Origin: Lachnospiraceae bacterium UBA3692
Lineage (GTDB): Bacteria; Bacillota; Clostridia; Lachnospirales; Lachnospiraceae
Direction of reading: 5' to 3'
Length of the DNA: 64,000 bases
Assembly: GCA_002372815.1 (NCBI GenBank)
Contig: DFIR01000006.1
Span: forward strand, 777 to 64,776
This document shows, in pieces, positions 1-9,121 of the stretch. The notes under the pieces are model-generated. The model saw nothing but the letters and a program-made list of their open reading frames with translations, had not been told where the DNA came from and did no database searches. Position 1 is the stretch's first letter, and the number at the start of each line of letters is the position of its first letter. Both the position numbers and the translations under genes were made by a program.

Positions 1-25
1 GTAGGTTCGAGCCCTACTCGGGGCG
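1..25 (+). tRNA. 3' end of a tRNA, cut by window edge
   Basis: The first 25 bases fit the 3' end of a tRNA. A T arm with stem GTAGG/CCTAC closes the loop TTCGAGC, followed by the 3' acceptor strand TCGGGGC and a discriminator G at 25. No CCA is encoded. The anticodon lies outside the window, so the amino acid cannot be assigned. It heads a small tRNA cluster with tRNA-Glu and tRNA-Cys. Confidence 0.8.
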
Positions 26-95
26 TTCGGTTGGATTCATTTTTCGGTTGACAGTAAAATCGGAAGAGATGATCCGCCGATTTTTTTGAATATAG

Positions 96-167
96 GGCTC
101 CGTGGTCAAGAGGTTAAGACATCGCCCTTTCACGGCGGTAACACGGGTTCGATTCCCGTCGGAGTCA
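96..167 (+). tRNA. tRNA-Glu (anticodon TTC)
   Basis: A complete 72-nt cloverleaf. Acceptor strand GGCTCCG (96-102) pairs with CGGAGTC (160-166), with discriminator A167. The anticodon loop CTTTCAC (127-133) gives anticodon TTC at 129-131, and the T loop is GTTCGATTC-like. No CCA tail is encoded, so CCA would be added after transcription. Confidence 0.96.
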
Positions 168-201
168 CTAACAGTAATCCTCCCTTCGGTCGGATAACTG
201 T

Positions 202-228
202 GGCAGCTCTCCCTTCGGTCGAGTTGCC
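202..228 (+). terminator. Stem-loop between tRNA genes, possible weak terminator
   Basis: GGCAGCTC (202-209) pairs with GAGTTGCC (221-228) over 8 bp with one G-T pair. A run of five T follows at 236-240. The loop motif CTCCCTTCGGTCG also occurs once about 30 nt upstream. It may end transcription or guide processing after tRNA-Glu. The gap between stem and T run makes a classic terminator uncertain. Confidence 0.35.
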
Positions 229-257
229 GGTCTGATTTTTACCGGAGAGATTGCTAT

Positions 258-328
258 GGTGCCATAGCCAAGTGGTAAGGCAAGGGTCTGCAACACCCTG
301 ATCACCAGTTCAAATCTGGTTGGCACCT
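258..328 (+). tRNA. tRNA-Cys (anticodon GCA)
   Basis: A complete 71-nt cloverleaf. Acceptor strand GGTGCCA (258-264) pairs with TGGCACC (321-327), with discriminator T328. The anticodon loop CTGCAAC carries GCA, and the T-arm loop is TTCAAAT. CCA is not encoded. A T-rich stretch follows the gene. Confidence 0.96.
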
Positions 329-337
329 TTTCATGTA

Positions 338-430
338 AATAGGGAGTAGCTTGCAGATCTTCTGATCTGCGGCATATTTCGTCAGTACGGGAAGAAATCC
401 CCGGAATATGTTCCTTGAAGCGAGACTATT
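338..430 (+). promoter_or_regulatory. yybP-ykoY manganese riboswitch aptamer
   Basis: The leader of the downstream exchanger carries the conserved pieces of the yybP-ykoY family. P1 is AATAG (338-342) with CTATT (426-430). The GGGAGTAG segment starts at 342 and is followed by a helix, GCAGATC with GATCTGC. The CGTCAGTACG segment starts near 380. The CCCCGG segment follows, then the 3' GCGAGAC segment. Members of this family bind Mn2+ and switch on Mn2+ export or homeostasis genes. The match was made by eye against remembered family sequences, not with a covariance model. Confidence 0.85.
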
Positions 431-460
431 GCTGTTGCGTTACAGTAATTGTCTCTTTTT
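422..460 (+). terminator. Expression-platform terminator of the Mn2+ riboswitch
   Basis: GAGACTATTGCTGT (422-435) pairs with ACAGTAATTGTCTC (442-455) with only a T/T mismatch and one G-T pair, and TTTTT follows (456-460). Its 5' arm reuses the 3' strand of aptamer P1 (426-430). Aptamer and terminator are therefore mutually exclusive. This predicts transcription only when metal stabilises P1, an ON switch as known for this class. Confidence 0.85.
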
Positions 461-497
461 GTTTGCGCAGAGACCCCGTTGAAGAGGAGGACAAACG

Positions 498-1469
498 ATG
501 CTCGCAACTGTACTGCTGTTTGCTCTTGGATTCGTGCTGCTGATCAAGGGCGGCGACTGGTTCGTGGACGGCGCGACGGGGATCGCGCAGAGTTTCCATC
601 TGCCGGAGCTGCTGATCGGCGCGACGGTCGTCTCCATCGGAACGACGCTGCCGGAAGTGATGGTCTCCTCCCAGGCGGCACTGCTGCACAACAGCGGCAT
701 CTCCTACGGCAACGCCATCGGCAGCATCATCTGTAATACGAGCCTGATCGCGGCGCTGACAGTCGCCATCAAGCCCTCGCCGGTGCAGAGGGAGACACTG
801 AAGTTCCCTACGACGGCGTTTTTCATCGCCGCGGCGTTCTACGCGATCAATGCGTACCTGCTGGGTTCTTTCTCCAGGATCACCGGTCTGATCCTTCTGA
901 CTATGTTCGTCATCTATATGGTCATGACGGTGCGGCAGATGAAGATCGATCCTGCGGCTGCAGCTCCCGCGGAGGCGGAGACGGAAAAGGAAGAAGCACC
1001 TCTGTGGAAGGATCTGCTCCTGCTGGTCGTCGGGGCGGTCCTGATCGCCTTCGGCGCGAACCTGCTCGTCGACAACGGCACGAAGATCGCTGCGGCGCTG
1101 GGCGTTCCGGACTCCGTCATCGGCCTGACCATGGTGGCGCTCGGCACATCGCTGCCGGAGCTCGTCACGGCGATCACCTCGCTGGCGAAGGGGCACGGCG
1201 CACTGTCCCTGGGCAACGTGATCGGCGCCAATATCTTCAACCTGGTCCTGGTCTCCGGTCTTGCGATCACGATCTCTCCCTTCGCGGTACCTGCCGAGAA
1301 GCTGCTCATGGGCATGAACGCGTCGCTGCTTGTGGACATCCCGGTCATGTTCCTCGTCATGGCCATCCTGACACTGCCGACGCTGGCCAGAGGGGAGCTG
1401 AAGCGCTGGCAGGGCATCCTGCTGCTGTGCATCTATGCGGCCTTCACGATCTTCCAGTTCGTCTCGTGA
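498..1469 (+). CDS. CaCA-family cation exchanger (YrbG-like)
   Basis: A 323-residue integral membrane antiporter of the Ca2+/cation exchanger superfamily, with about ten hydrophobic segments. The two inverted alpha repeats are clear: GATVVSIGTTLPE (41-53) and GLTMVALGTSLPE (209-221), each with the Gly-(Thr/Ser)-(Thr/Ser)-Leu-Pro-Glu core that coordinates the cation. An acidic loop near residues 155-170 separates the two halves. The start has a good GAGGAGG site. The manganese riboswitch in its leader suggests the physiological substrate is Mn2+, exported in exchange for Na+ or H+, rather than Ca2+; that is inference from context. A terminator follows, so it is monocistronic. Confidence 0.9.
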   Translation: MLATVLLFALGFVLLIKGGDWFVDGATGIAQSFHLPELLIGATVVSIGTTLPEVMVSSQAALLHNSGISYGNAIGSIICNTSLIAALTVAIKPSPVQRETLKFPTTAFFIAAAFYAINAYLLGSFSRITGLILLTMFVIYMVMTVRQMKIDPAAAAPAEAETEKEEAPLWKDLLLLVVGAVLIAFGANLLVDNGTKIAAALGVPDSVIGLTMVALGTSLPELVTAITSLAKGHGALSLGNVIGANIFNLVLVSGLAITISPFAVPAEKLLMGMNASLLVDIPVMFLVMAILTLPTLARGELKRWQGILLLCIYAAFTIFQFVS

Positions 1470-1516
1470 CAGACGGATTCAAGATTGTTTCACACGATAA
1501 AGTAAAGTAAAATAGA

Positions 1517-1549
1517 ACACGGGCTGTGGTCTTCACAGCCTGTGTTTTT
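1517..1549 (+). terminator. Intrinsic terminator after the exchanger gene
   Basis: ACACGGGCTGTG pairs with CACAGCCTGTGT around a short loop, and the stem runs directly into TTTTT. It separates the exchanger from the ABC exporter gene. Confidence 0.9.
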
Positions 1550-1584
1550 CTTGTTTCAGGCATGTCTGCGGAAGGGAGTCTGTT

Positions 1585-3591
1585 ATGCCGACTGGCGGGC
1601 CTATGGGATTTGGCAGGGGAGGAAGAGGTTTTCTCACGGAAGAGGAGATGAAGAATCAGCCGAAGGTGACGGGGGCACTGCTGAAGCGGATCCTGTCCTA
1701 CCTGCTGCCTTACAAGGGGCAGCTGGCGCTGGTGGTCCTGTGCATCGTCGTCTCCTCGGTGATGTCGATCCTGCCCTCCGTGCTGACCGGGCGGATCATC
1801 GATGAAGGCCTGATCGGCAGAGATCTGCCGCGGTTGGTGACGCTGATCATCCTGTCCCTGCTCGTGACCTTCGGGTCCAATCTGATCGGCGTGGCGGAGA
1901 GCTATATCAACACCTGGATCGCGCAGCACATCACTTTTGACATGCGCAACGCGATGTACCGGCACCTGCAGCAGATGTCGCAGCGCTTCTTCACGTCCAA
2001 CAACCAGGGCGACATCATCACGAGGATGACGAGCGACATCGACGGCGTGAAGCAGGTGATCTCGGGGACTTTCACCAGCATCCTGTCCAATGTGATCACG
2101 CTGGTTGTGGCGCTGGTCGCCATGTACAGCCGCAGCTGGGTGCTGGCGACGATCGGTCTCGTGATCGTGCCGCTCTTTACGATCCCCACGCGCAGCGCGG
2201 GCAGGACCCGCTGGAATCTCACGAGGGAGTCGCAGGCCTGCAATGACGAGATCAACGGGATCCTGAACGAGACGCTGTCCGTCAGCGGGCAGACGCTCGT
2301 GAAGCTCTTCTGCCGGGAAGAGCAGGAATATGCAAAATACGAGGCCGCGAACCGCCGGATGATCGAGCTCAATATCCGGGAGAGCATGGCCGGGCGCTGG
2401 TTCCGCGTCGTGCTGTCCACGATCACAAGTGTGGGCCCGATGCTCCTCTACCTGGTGGGCGGCATCCTGATGATGCGGTATGACGCGGACCTGACCGTCG
2501 GCGATATCACCGTGCTGGTGACGCTGCTGGGAAGGATGTACGGCCCCGTGAACTCGCTGCTGAACATCCAGGTGGACTGGATCCGGTCGATGGCGATGTT
2601 TACCAGGATCTTCGAGTACTTCGACCTGCCGGTGGAGATCGAGAACGCCCCGGACGCGCTGGTCCCGGACCACGCCGAGGGCAGCGTGGAATTCCGCGGC
2701 GTGGGCTTCTCCTATGAGCCGGACCGCAAGATCCTGAAGAACGTGAATTTCCGCCTGGAGAGCGGCCACAGCGTCGCGATCGTCGGCCCCTCCGGCAGCG
2801 GCAAGAGCACGATCATCAACCTGATCCCGCGTCTCTACGACGTGCAGGAGGGCTGCGTGCTGTTCGACGGCCATGACGTGCGGACGCTGGACCTGAACTT
2901 CCTGCGCGGCAGTATCGGCGTGGTGACCCAGGAGACCTACCTCTTCAACGGGACGATCCGCGACAACCTGCTCTATGTGAAGCCGGACGCGACGGAACAG
3001 GAGCTGATCGAGGCCTGCGAGAAGGCCAATATCTACGATTTCATCAAGCGGCAGGAGAAGGGACTGGACACGGTCGTCGGCAACCGCGGCCTGAAGCTGT
3101 CGGGCGGCGAGAAGCAGCGCATCTCCATCGCGCGCGTGCTGCTGCGGGATCCGGCCCTGCTGATCTTCGACGAGGCGACGGCCTCCCTGGATTCGATCTC
3201 GGAGGCGAAGATCCAGGAGGCGATCGATCCCCTGGTGGGCACCAGGACGAGTATCCTGATCGCGCACCGTCTCTCGACCATCCTCGCGGCGGACGAGATC
3301 ATTGTCGTGAAGGACGGCGAGATCGTGGAACGCGGACAGCACAAGGACCTGGTCGGCGCGGGCGGTGTCTATACGGAGCTGTATAACACGCAGTTCAATG
3401 TCAAGGCGGTGCAGGAGGCACAGGAGGAAGCGCAGAAGGAGCTCACGGCGATGCAGACGCTGACCGGCGGGCTCGGCGCCGAGGAATGGGAGGACGATCC
3501 CTCCCCGGAGGAACTGGAACGGCGCCGCCGGGCGGACCTGGAGAGGCGGAAGATCCTGGATGAGATGCTGAGTCCCTGGTGGACTTTCTGA
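1585..3591 (+). CDS. ABC exporter half-transporter (permease-ATPase fusion)
   Basis: A 668-residue type IV ABC exporter with a transmembrane domain (about residues 30-340) fused to a nucleotide-binding domain. Walker [10 protein letters not shown] is at about 401-409, the signature LSGGEKQR begins at about 505, Walker B is [10 protein letters not shown], and the switch His lies in LIAHRLS. It resembles the MdlB/YfiC-type multidrug or lipid exporters, which work as dimers. No second half-transporter is adjacent, so a homodimer is likely. The C-terminus carries an extra charged tail of about 60 residues, rich in Glu, Arg and Asp, past the usual end of the ATPase. The substrate is unknown. The next gene, a sensor kinase, begins 14 bases after this stop, so the two are probably co-transcribed. 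Confidence 0.92.
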   Translation: MPTGGPMGFGRGGRGFLTEEEMKNQPKVTGALLKRILSYLLPYKGQLALVVLCIVVSSVMSILPSVLTGRIIDEGLIGRDLPRLVTLIILSLLVTFGSNLIGVAESYINTWIAQHITFDMRNAMYRHLQQMSQRFFTSNNQGDIITRMTSDIDGVKQVISGTFTSILSNVITLVVALVAMYSRSWVLATIGLVIVPLFTIPTRSAGRTRWNLTRESQACNDEINGILNETLSVSGQTLVKLFCREEQEYAKYEAANRRMIELNIRESMAGRWFRVVLSTITSVGPMLLYLVGGILMMRYDADLTVGDITVLVTLLGRMYGPVNSLLNIQVDWIRSMAMFTRIFEYFDLPVEIENAPDALVPDHAEGSVEFRGVGFSYEPDRKILKNVNFRLESGHSVAIVGPSGSGKSTIINLIPRLYDVQEGCVLFDGHDVRTLDLNFLRGSIGVVTQETYLFNGTIRDNLLYVKPDATEQELIEACEKANIYDFIKRQEKGLDTVVGNRGLKLSGGEKQRISIARVLLRDPALLIFDEATASLDSISEAKIQEAIDPLVGTRTSILIAHRLSTILAADEIIVVKDGEIVERGQHKDLVGAGGVYTELYNTQFNVKAVQEAQEEAQKELTAMQTLTGGLGAEEWEDDPSPEELERRRRADLERRKILDEMLSPWWTF

Positions 3592-3605
3592 CAGAGGAGA
3601 AGGAA

Positions 3606-6134
3606 ATGATCGACGAACGGATCAGAGAACGGATGCTGCAGATCTTTATTGACTACTACGAGCAGATCTATGTCGTGGACCTTGTGCGCGACGGCATCGA
3701 GAGGATCTGGGCCAAGGGAGACCTGCAGGCGGTGGACGTCCTGTTCGGGAATCAGTATACAGCTTTCCACCAGGCATACTGCCGCACGCTGGTGGACCCG
3801 GCTTACGCGGTGTGGCGCGAGCAGGAGGGCAGCATAGAGAATATCCGCGAGACGCTGCGGGGACAGGACAGTGTGACCATCTCCTATCCGATGGCGGACG
3901 GGACCTGGCGCAGGATCGACGGCTGGGTGCTGGAGAGGAGCCTCGGAGAGGCCATGAGCGTGCTCTTCTGTGTGCTCGACAGGGAGCGGACGGAGGAGGA
4001 CGGCCAGGCGGAGGCGCAGTCCGGTGAGCGGGCACAGGCCTATATCCAGTCGCTCCGAAACGACATCGCGCGCGGGATGCGGATCAACAGCTTCCTGTTC
4101 GAGGAAGTGGTGGCGTCCTACGAGATGGATATCACGCGGGGACTGATCGTGAGCGGCGAGACGCGGTACCCGGACGTCTTCTACCACGTCCCCGGCGTGG
4201 ACATTCCCGGGCCGCTGGAGATCCACGCAGCTTCCTGGGCGGAGCGGATCCAGCCGCCGGAGGACCGGGAATTCCGGGAACTGGTGCAGAGAGACCGGCT
4301 GCTGTCCCTCTATGAACAGGGAGAACGGGAGAAAGTCCTGGAGTACCGTGTCTTCGATCTCCACGGGCGGGAGATCTACCTGCGCGAGACGCTGCGGCTG
4401 GGTACGGACGAGATGACGGGCAATGTGATGGCGACCTGCGTGCTGCGGGACATCACGAGCCAGAAACGGACCGAGCAGGAGAACCTGCAGCGCATGGAGA
4501 TCATCGAGGGGCTGACCCGGGAGTACGAGTCCGTCTTCGTCGTGGATCTGCCGGCGGACAGCTACCAGATGTTCCGCTGCAAGGAGCGGATCCGGAAGCT
4601 GTACGGGAAGTGCTTCAGAAAATCCTATGAGGAGAGTGTCGAGGAGTTCGCCAAATGGGGCATCTACTCGCATGACCGGGAGAGATTCCTGCGCGAGCTG
4701 CATCCGGACACCATCCGGAAGGCGCTCCGCAACCGGGAGGGGCACTATTTCACCTTCCGCGCCGGACCGGCCTCCGCGCCGCTCTACTACCGGGCGAAGG
4801 TCGTGCGGATCGGAAGCGACACGGGACCGGCGGAAAGAGTGCTGGTGGGATTCGCCAATATCGAGGAGGAGCGGCGCCTGGAGGTGCAGCAGCAGAGCCT
4901 GCTGGAGAACGCCCTGCGGCAGGCCCGCAACGCGGACAGCGCCAAGAGCACGTTCCTGTCGAATATGTCGCACGATATCCGCACGCCGATGAACGCGATC
5001 ATCGGCTTCACGGAGATCGCGGAGGCGCACATGGATGACCCGGTCCGCCTGGCGGACAGCCTCTCCAAGATCCGGACAGCGGGGCATCACCTTCTGAATC
5101 TCGTCGGCAATGTGCTGGATATGAGCCGGATCGAGAGCGGACGGCTCGAACTGGAGGAGCGGCCGTGCGACCTGCGGGAGATCCTGGGAGGCGTGACGGA
5201 CATCATCCAGCAGCAGGCGGAGAGCAGCGGGCTGACTTTCTCCTTGGACCTGGATCCGAAGCTGCCGGTGCACGTCTACTGTGACCGTCTGCGCTTCACG
5301 CAGGTGCTCCTGAACCTGCTGAGCAATGCCGTCAAATATACGCCTTCAGGCGGAAAGGTGCAGCTGGCGGTCCGGCAGACGCCGGACGCGCCTGCCGGAT
5401 ACACGGGGCTGGAGATCCGCGTGCGCGATACCGGGATCGGGATGAGCGCGCAGTTCCAGGAGAAGCTCTTCGAGCCTTTTGAGAGGGAGAACAACACGAC
5501 GGTGAGCCGCGTGATGGGGAGCGGTCTCGGCATGACGATCTGCAAGAGCATCGTGGACACGATGGGCGGCACGATCCGTGTGGAGAGCCGGCCCGGCGCG
5601 GGCAGCACTTTCACGGTCGACCTCGCGCTGCGCCTGCCGGGAGAGAAGGAAGACGAGACCGTGCCTCCGCAGGATTCGAACATCCGGAACTGGAAGGTGC
5701 AGGTCGAACTGTTCGGGAGAGAGGATGCCGTCCCTATTCCGACGGAGCAGCTGCAGGGACTGGAGATCCTCCTCGTGGAAGACAATGCGCTGAACAGGGA
5801 GATCGCGGCGGAGATGCTGCAGGAGGAAGGCTACAAGGTGGATTATGCCGAAAACGGGAAGGAAGCTGTGGACAAGATCATCCGGTCCCGCCCGCAGCAG
5901 TACGCGGCGGTCCTGATGGATATCCAGATGCCGGTGATGGACGGATATGAGGCGGCCCACTGGATCCGGGACCTGCACGACCCCTGGAATTCGGAGCTGC
6001 CGATCATCGCCATGACGGCCAATGCCTTCGACGAGGACGTCCGCAAGTGCCGGACGGCCGGTATGGACGCCTACATCGCCAAGCCCGTCTCGGGAAGCGC
6101 CATCAATTATGTTCTCAGGAGAGTGATCAGATGA
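3606..6134 (+). CDS. Hybrid sensor histidine kinase with receiver domain
   Basis: An 842-residue soluble-looking hybrid kinase. The N-terminal 430 residues look like two or three PAS-type sensor units; one ends in a PAC-like [10 protein letters not shown] segment. HisKA follows with [12 protein letters not shown], phospho-acceptor His456. The HATPase domain has the N box ([12 protein letters not shown]), DTGIGMS and GSGLGMTI boxes. A C-terminal receiver has [10 protein letters not shown], with phospho-acceptor Asp772. No transmembrane segment or HPt domain is evident, so a separate phosphotransfer partner is expected and is not in the window. An upstream GTG at 3579 is in frame, but ATG 3606 has the better GAGGAGAAGG site. 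Confidence 0.9.
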   Translation: MIDERIRERMLQIFIDYYEQIYVVDLVRDGIERIWAKGDLQAVDVLFGNQYTAFHQAYCRTLVDPAYAVWREQEGSIENIRETLRGQDSVTISYPMADGTWRRIDGWVLERSLGEAMSVLFCVLDRERTEEDGQAEAQSGERAQAYIQSLRNDIARGMRINSFLFEEVVASYEMDITRGLIVSGETRYPDVFYHVPGVDIPGPLEIHAASWAERIQPPEDREFRELVQRDRLLSLYEQGEREKVLEYRVFDLHGREIYLRETLRLGTDEMTGNVMATCVLRDITSQKRTEQENLQRMEIIEGLTREYESVFVVDLPADSYQMFRCKERIRKLYGKCFRKSYEESVEEFAKWGIYSHDRERFLRELHPDTIRKALRNREGHYFTFRAGPASAPLYYRAKVVRIGSDTGPAERVLVGFANIEEERRLEVQQQSLLENALRQARNADSAKSTFLSNMSHDIRTPMNAIIGFTEIAEAHMDDPVRLADSLSKIRTAGHHLLNLVGNVLDMSRIESGRLELEERPCDLREILGGVTDIIQQQAESSGLTFSLDLDPKLPVHVYCDRLRFTQVLLNLLSNAVKYTPSGGKVQLAVRQTPDAPAGYTGLEIRVRDTGIGMSAQFQEKLFEPFERENNTTVSRVMGSGLGMTICKSIVDTMGGTIRVESRPGAGSTFTVDLALRLPGEKEDETVPPQDSNIRNWKVQVELFGREDAVPIPTEQLQGLEILLVEDNALNREIAAEMLQEEGYKVDYAENGKEAVDKIIRSRPQQYAAVLMDIQMPVMDGYEAAHWIRDLHDPWNSELPIIAMTANAFDEDVRKCRTAGMDAYIAKPVSGSAINYVLRRVIR

Positions 6135-6430
6135 TCGATGAATATGAACTTCTGCATATAGGGCACTATGAATACGGGGAGGCTTTCTACGGCAGCTGCG
6201 GGACGATGCGGTACCGCGTCGCGCGGGAACCTCTGAAGAACGTCCGCTACACACCCGTCGACAAGCGCGGGCCTGCCACACTGCGGGCGACGGTATGGCC
6301 GGGACCGCTTTCTTACGGTGCCGCGGACCCGGCCACGATGAGAGACAGGGACTTCGACTTCTCCGCGGAAGGCCTGCATGAAGCCTGGTGCTGGCTTGAG
6401 GAGGAGGCGGGCAGGGCGGACCGGGGATGA
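6131..6430 (+). CDS. Small hypothetical protein
   Basis: A 99-residue protein with no signal peptide or membrane segment. It starts [11 protein letters not shown] and is rich in aromatic and charged residues. Its ATG overlaps the kinase stop in an ATGA arrangement, which indicates translational coupling. I recognise no domain. The acidic C-terminal part (about residues 70-99) looks helical. Its place behind the kinase suggests an accessory role, but nothing in the sequence states a function. Confidence 0.7.
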   Translation: MIDEYELLHIGHYEYGEAFYGSCGTMRYRVAREPLKNVRYTPVDKRGPATLRATVWPGPLSYGAADPATMRDRDFDFSAEGLHEAWCWLEEEAGRADRG

Positions 6431-6445
6431 CAGGGACACCGCCGC

Positions 6446-7267
6446 TCACTGCTTCGCGGTCAGGCCTCCGTCCACACACAGGATCTGGCCGGTCACGAAG
6501 GCCGCCGCGTCGCTGCAGAGGTATACCGCCGCTGCGGCGACGTCTTTTTTCTGTCCGATCCGGCCGAGCGGGATGCGGTCTGTCAGGGACTTATAGAAGG
6601 CCGGGTCGTCCAGCTGGAAGGCGTTGATCGCCGTGCGGACGAAAGTCGGGGCGATGGCATTGCAGTTGATCCCGTACTTCCCCCACTCGCAGGCGAGCTG
6701 CTTCGTGTACATATTGACAGCGCCTTTGCTCGCGCAGTAGGCGATATAGTCGCGGTCCGTGCCGATGAGGCTCTTGACGGAGGAGATATTCAGGATCTTC
6801 CCGTAACGTTTCGGAATGAGGAAACGCTTTCCGGCAGCGCGCGTCACCAGGTGGAGGGCCGTCACATTGAGAGCCATCACACGGTCGAAAGAAGCGCGGT
6901 CGTAGTCCTCCGCGGGAAGCAGCCGGTTCATGCCGGCACTGTTCACAACGATGTCCAGGGTGCCGAAGGAGGCCTCGATCTCCTCCATCATGGCATCCAC
7001 AGACGCCTCCGCGGTGACGTCGCAGCGGATCGCCAGGAAGCGGCGGCCGAGACGCGCGGCCTCTTCCCGGAGGTCCGCCGCCTTCTCGGGATGCCCGCCG
7101 CAGACGGCGACATCCGCCCCCTGCTTCAGAAAAGCCAGCGCGATCTCGCTTCCGAGCCCGCCGGTACCGCCGGTCACCAGGGCGCAGCGGCCCGCGAGGG
7201 AGAAGAGACCGGCATACTCCCTCTCATCACTGACGACAGACGCGGCGCTGTTCACTTCCATGTCCAC
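6446..7267 (-). CDS. SDR-family NAD(P) oxidoreductase
   Basis: A 273-residue short-chain dehydrogenase of the classical type. The cofactor motif TGGTGGLG is at 32-39 and the NSAG motif near 109-112. The catalytic triad is Ser163, Tyr177 and Lys181 (in YCASK). The overall pattern resembles gluconate 5-dehydrogenase or 2-deoxy-D-gluconate 3-dehydrogenase (IdnO/KduD type), which oxidise or reduce a keto-sugar acid; the exact substrate is inference. An N-terminal extension of about 22 residues precedes the Rossmann fold. It overlaps the upstream yhcH-like gene by 16 bases, so the two form one operon divergent from the dehydrogenase operon at 8045. Confidence 0.9.
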   Translation of the reverse strand: MDMEVNSAASVVSDEREYAGLFSLAGRCALVTGGTGGLGSEIALAFLKQGADVAVCGGHPEKAADLREEAARLGRRFLAIRCDVTAEASVDAMMEEIEASFGTLDIVVNSAGMNRLLPAEDYDRASFDRVMALNVTALHLVTRAAGKRFLIPKRYGKILNISSVKSLIGTDRDYIAYCASKGAVNMYTKQLACEWGKYGINCNAIAPTFVRTAINAFQLDDPAFYKSLTDRIPLGRIGQKKDVAAAAVYLCSDAAAFVTGQILCVDGGLTAKQ

Positions 7268-7779
7268 ATCCCTTCCGGCAGGCAGGCAGCCATCGGCACC
7301 TTCAGAACGATCTTCCGGATCGGGCAGGGCGCGTCACCGGCCTGTACAGCGGGCACATGCACATCCCAGGGGAGATAGACGGCGTATGTGCCGGGTTCCA
7401 GGGCGATCCGGCCTTCCCGCGCGCCTTCCGCGCGGTTCCGGTAGAAGAGGATGTCCCTGGCCGTGCCGAGGAGGTCCTCCTCCACGCTGCCTCTGCCGTC
7501 GTCGCTGTAATACGCGGCATCTTCAGGACCGCCGGCAGCGAGGAACTGGACATCTATATATCTGCGGTGGATCTCCGGACGGAGAGACTCGCGCGGAGCG
7601 GTCTCCAGATCCAGGACCTGCAGGATCATCGGGACCCCTGCCAGCTCGATCTCGAACCGCCCGGGTTCATGCGCTGCCAGGTCCGTGTCCTTCAGATAGT
7701 GCAGCGCAGCGCGCAGAGGCGGGGGAAGGAGCGCGGCCTGCTGGTCGAAGAATTCGTTGTGGATGCTGCCGTAGATCAT
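7252..7779 (-). CDS. YhcH/YjgK/YiaL-family protein
   Basis: A 175-residue cupin-like protein of the YhcH/YiaL (DUF386) family, often encoded with sialic acid, gulonate or other sugar-acid catabolic genes and thought to act as an anomerase or isomerase. Family hallmarks include RRYIDVQFLAAG and the later PWDVHVP metal-site region. The ATG at 7779 is preferred because a GGAGG site lies at 7785-7789; an in-frame ATG 12 bases upstream overlaps that site. It is the first gene of a two-gene operon with the SDR. A second, only distantly similar member lies at 10208, so the locus uses two. Confidence 0.88.
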   Translation of the reverse strand: MIYGSIHNEFFDQQAALLPPPLRAALHYLKDTDLAAHEPGRFEIELAGVPMILQVLDLETAPRESLRPEIHRRYIDVQFLAAGGPEDAAYYSDDGRGSVEEDLLGTARDILFYRNRAEGAREGRIALEPGTYAVYLPWDVHVPAVQAGDAPCPIRKIVLKVPMAACLPEGMWTWK

Positions 7780-7801
7780 GATAACCTCCATTCAGGCATA
7801 A

Positions 7802-7812
7802 CTTGTATGCAT
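7802..7812 (-). promoter_or_regulatory. Candidate GntR operator (yhcH/SDR side)
   Basis: CTTGTATGCAT differs by one base from the reverse complement of ATGTATACAAG at 7964-7974. The two sites sit in mirror positions, each just downstream of one of the divergent promoters. TGTATACA-like palindromes are typical of GntR-family operators. The GntR repressor at 12463-13140 is the obvious candidate. Confidence 0.5.
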
Positions 7813-7839
7813 TTTGAGCTTGAATCTGGATCCTCCTTT

Positions 7840-7868
7840 ATTTTACGTATTCACTGTGAAATAAGCAA
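7840..7868 (-). promoter_or_regulatory. Sigma-A-type promoter for the yhcH/SDR operon
   Basis: On the minus strand TTGCTT, a 17-base spacer and TAAAAT form a plausible -35/-10 pair. Transcription would start near 7832, so the operator-like site at 7802-7812 lies in the early transcribed region, suited to repression. Confidence 0.5.
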
Positions 7869-7919
7869 CAAGAGAAGGCGGAAGAATCACAGGGGTTATG
7901 GAAGGTGAATAAAAACAAG

Positions 7920-7948
7920 TTGCAGACGGCGCGTGGATATGCTATGTT
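7920..7948 (+). promoter_or_regulatory. Sigma-A-type promoter for the Ldh_2 operon
   Basis: TTGCAG (7920-7925), a 17-base spacer and TATGTT (7943-7948). The predicted start is near 7955, just before the TGTATACA palindrome at 7965-7972. Confidence 0.5.
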
Positions 7949-7963
7949 GGAGATACGGGAAAA

Positions 7964-7974
7964 ATGTATACAAG
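7964..7974 (+). promoter_or_regulatory. Candidate GntR operator (Ldh_2 operon side)
   Basis: ATGTATACAAG contains the perfect palindrome TGTATACA. It mirrors the site at 7802-7812 and lies just past the predicted transcription start, so a bound repressor would block the operon. Confidence 0.55.
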
Positions 7975-8044
7975 ATGTGGCGGCATGCGCGGCCATGAAC
8001 ATAGCGCAGGCAGACAGCATGGCGGACCGGAAGGAGGAATCAGC

Positions 8045-9094
8045 TTGAGCGTAAAGATACCTTTTGATACACTGAAAGAGACGACGAAAGAGGCTTTCCT
8101 GCATCTTGGGCTCCCCGAGGAGAAGGCGGAGCTCTGTGCGCAGATCCACTGCGAGTCCAGCGCGGACGGTGTGGAGAGCCACGGGATGAACCGGATCCCC
8201 AGGTTCGCCGAGTATGTACAGAAGGGCTGGATCGATGTCCATGCGGATCCGGAACTGATCGGCAGACGCGGAGCGGCCGAAAACTATGACGGTCACCTCG
8301 GGATCGGGATCACGAATGCGGTCTTCTGTGCGGACAGGGCGGCGGAACTGGCGAAGGAACACGGCATCGGCATCGTTGCGCTCAGGAACTCGACCCACTG
8401 GATGCGCGGCGGCACGTACGCATGGCGCATTGCCTACAAGGACCTGATCGGGATCAGCTGGATCGCCACAGAGAGCTGCATGCCGATGTGGGGCAGCGAC
8501 GAGTCGAGCGTGGGCAACAACCCGTTCTGCATCGCGATCCCGCGGGAGAAGGGACCGATCGTCGTGGACATGGCGATGAGCCAGTACGCTTACGGGAAGC
8601 TCGGAGTATATCGTCTGGCCGGCAGGCAGCTGCCGTACCCGGGCGGATTTGATAAAGAGGGCAATCTGACCACGGATCCCGGCGCGATCGAGGACAGCAG
8701 AAGGATCCTGCCCACCGGATACTGGAAAGGCTCTTCCCTTGCGATCGCGCTGGATATGGCTGCGGCGATGATCGCGAACGGCAGGAGCGGGGCGGACCTG
8801 GACGAAGAGGGCCGGGGAAGCTGCACGGGCTGCTCCCAGATCTTCATCGCGATCGATCCGTATATGTTCGGCGACAGGGATGCGCTGCAGGCAATGGTCG
8901 ATCATCGGGTGGAAGCCGCGGACAGCGCGCATCCCATCGACCCGAAGCATCCCGTGAGATGCCCCGGGGAGAGCACCGTCGCCAGAAGGAAGAAGAGCAT
9001 GGCGGAAGGAGTGAACGTCGACGAACAGGTGTGGGCACAGGTGCAGGCACTTGCGGCCGGAGACCTGAACGTCACGGACATCGCGAGCAAGTGA
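8045..9094 (+). CDS. Ldh_2/YiaK-family dehydrogenase, copy 1
   Basis: A 349-residue NAD(P)-dependent oxidoreductase of the malate/L-lactate dehydrogenase type 2 family, which includes YiaK (2,3-diketo-L-gulonate reductase). The SADGVESHGMNRIPR segment carries the likely catalytic His46. Later family blocks include STHWMRGGTYAW, the GNNPFCIAIPRE stretch and the C-terminal HPVRCPGE block. The chosen start is TTG at 8045, with GGAGG at 8033-8037. It gives the same length as the tandem paralogue that follows, and no ATG fits. It opens a five-gene operon. YiaL-type neighbours support sugar-acid catabolism; the substrate is unknown. Confidence 0.88.
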   Translation: MSVKIPFDTLKETTKEAFLHLGLPEEKAELCAQIHCESSADGVESHGMNRIPRFAEYVQKGWIDVHADPELIGRRGAAENYDGHLGIGITNAVFCADRAAELAKEHGIGIVALRNSTHWMRGGTYAWRIAYKDLIGISWIATESCMPMWGSDESSVGNNPFCIAIPREKGPIVVDMAMSQYAYGKLGVYRLAGRQLPYPGGFDKEGNLTTDPGAIEDSRRILPTGYWKGSSLAIALDMAAAMIANGRSGADLDEEGRGSCTGCSQIFIAIDPYMFGDRDALQAMVDHRVEAADSAHPIDPKHPVRCPGESTVARRKKSMAEGVNVDEQVWAQVQALAAGDLNVTDIASK

Positions 9095-9121
9095 CCGGGC
9101 TGTGTCCGGAAGAGGTGCGGG

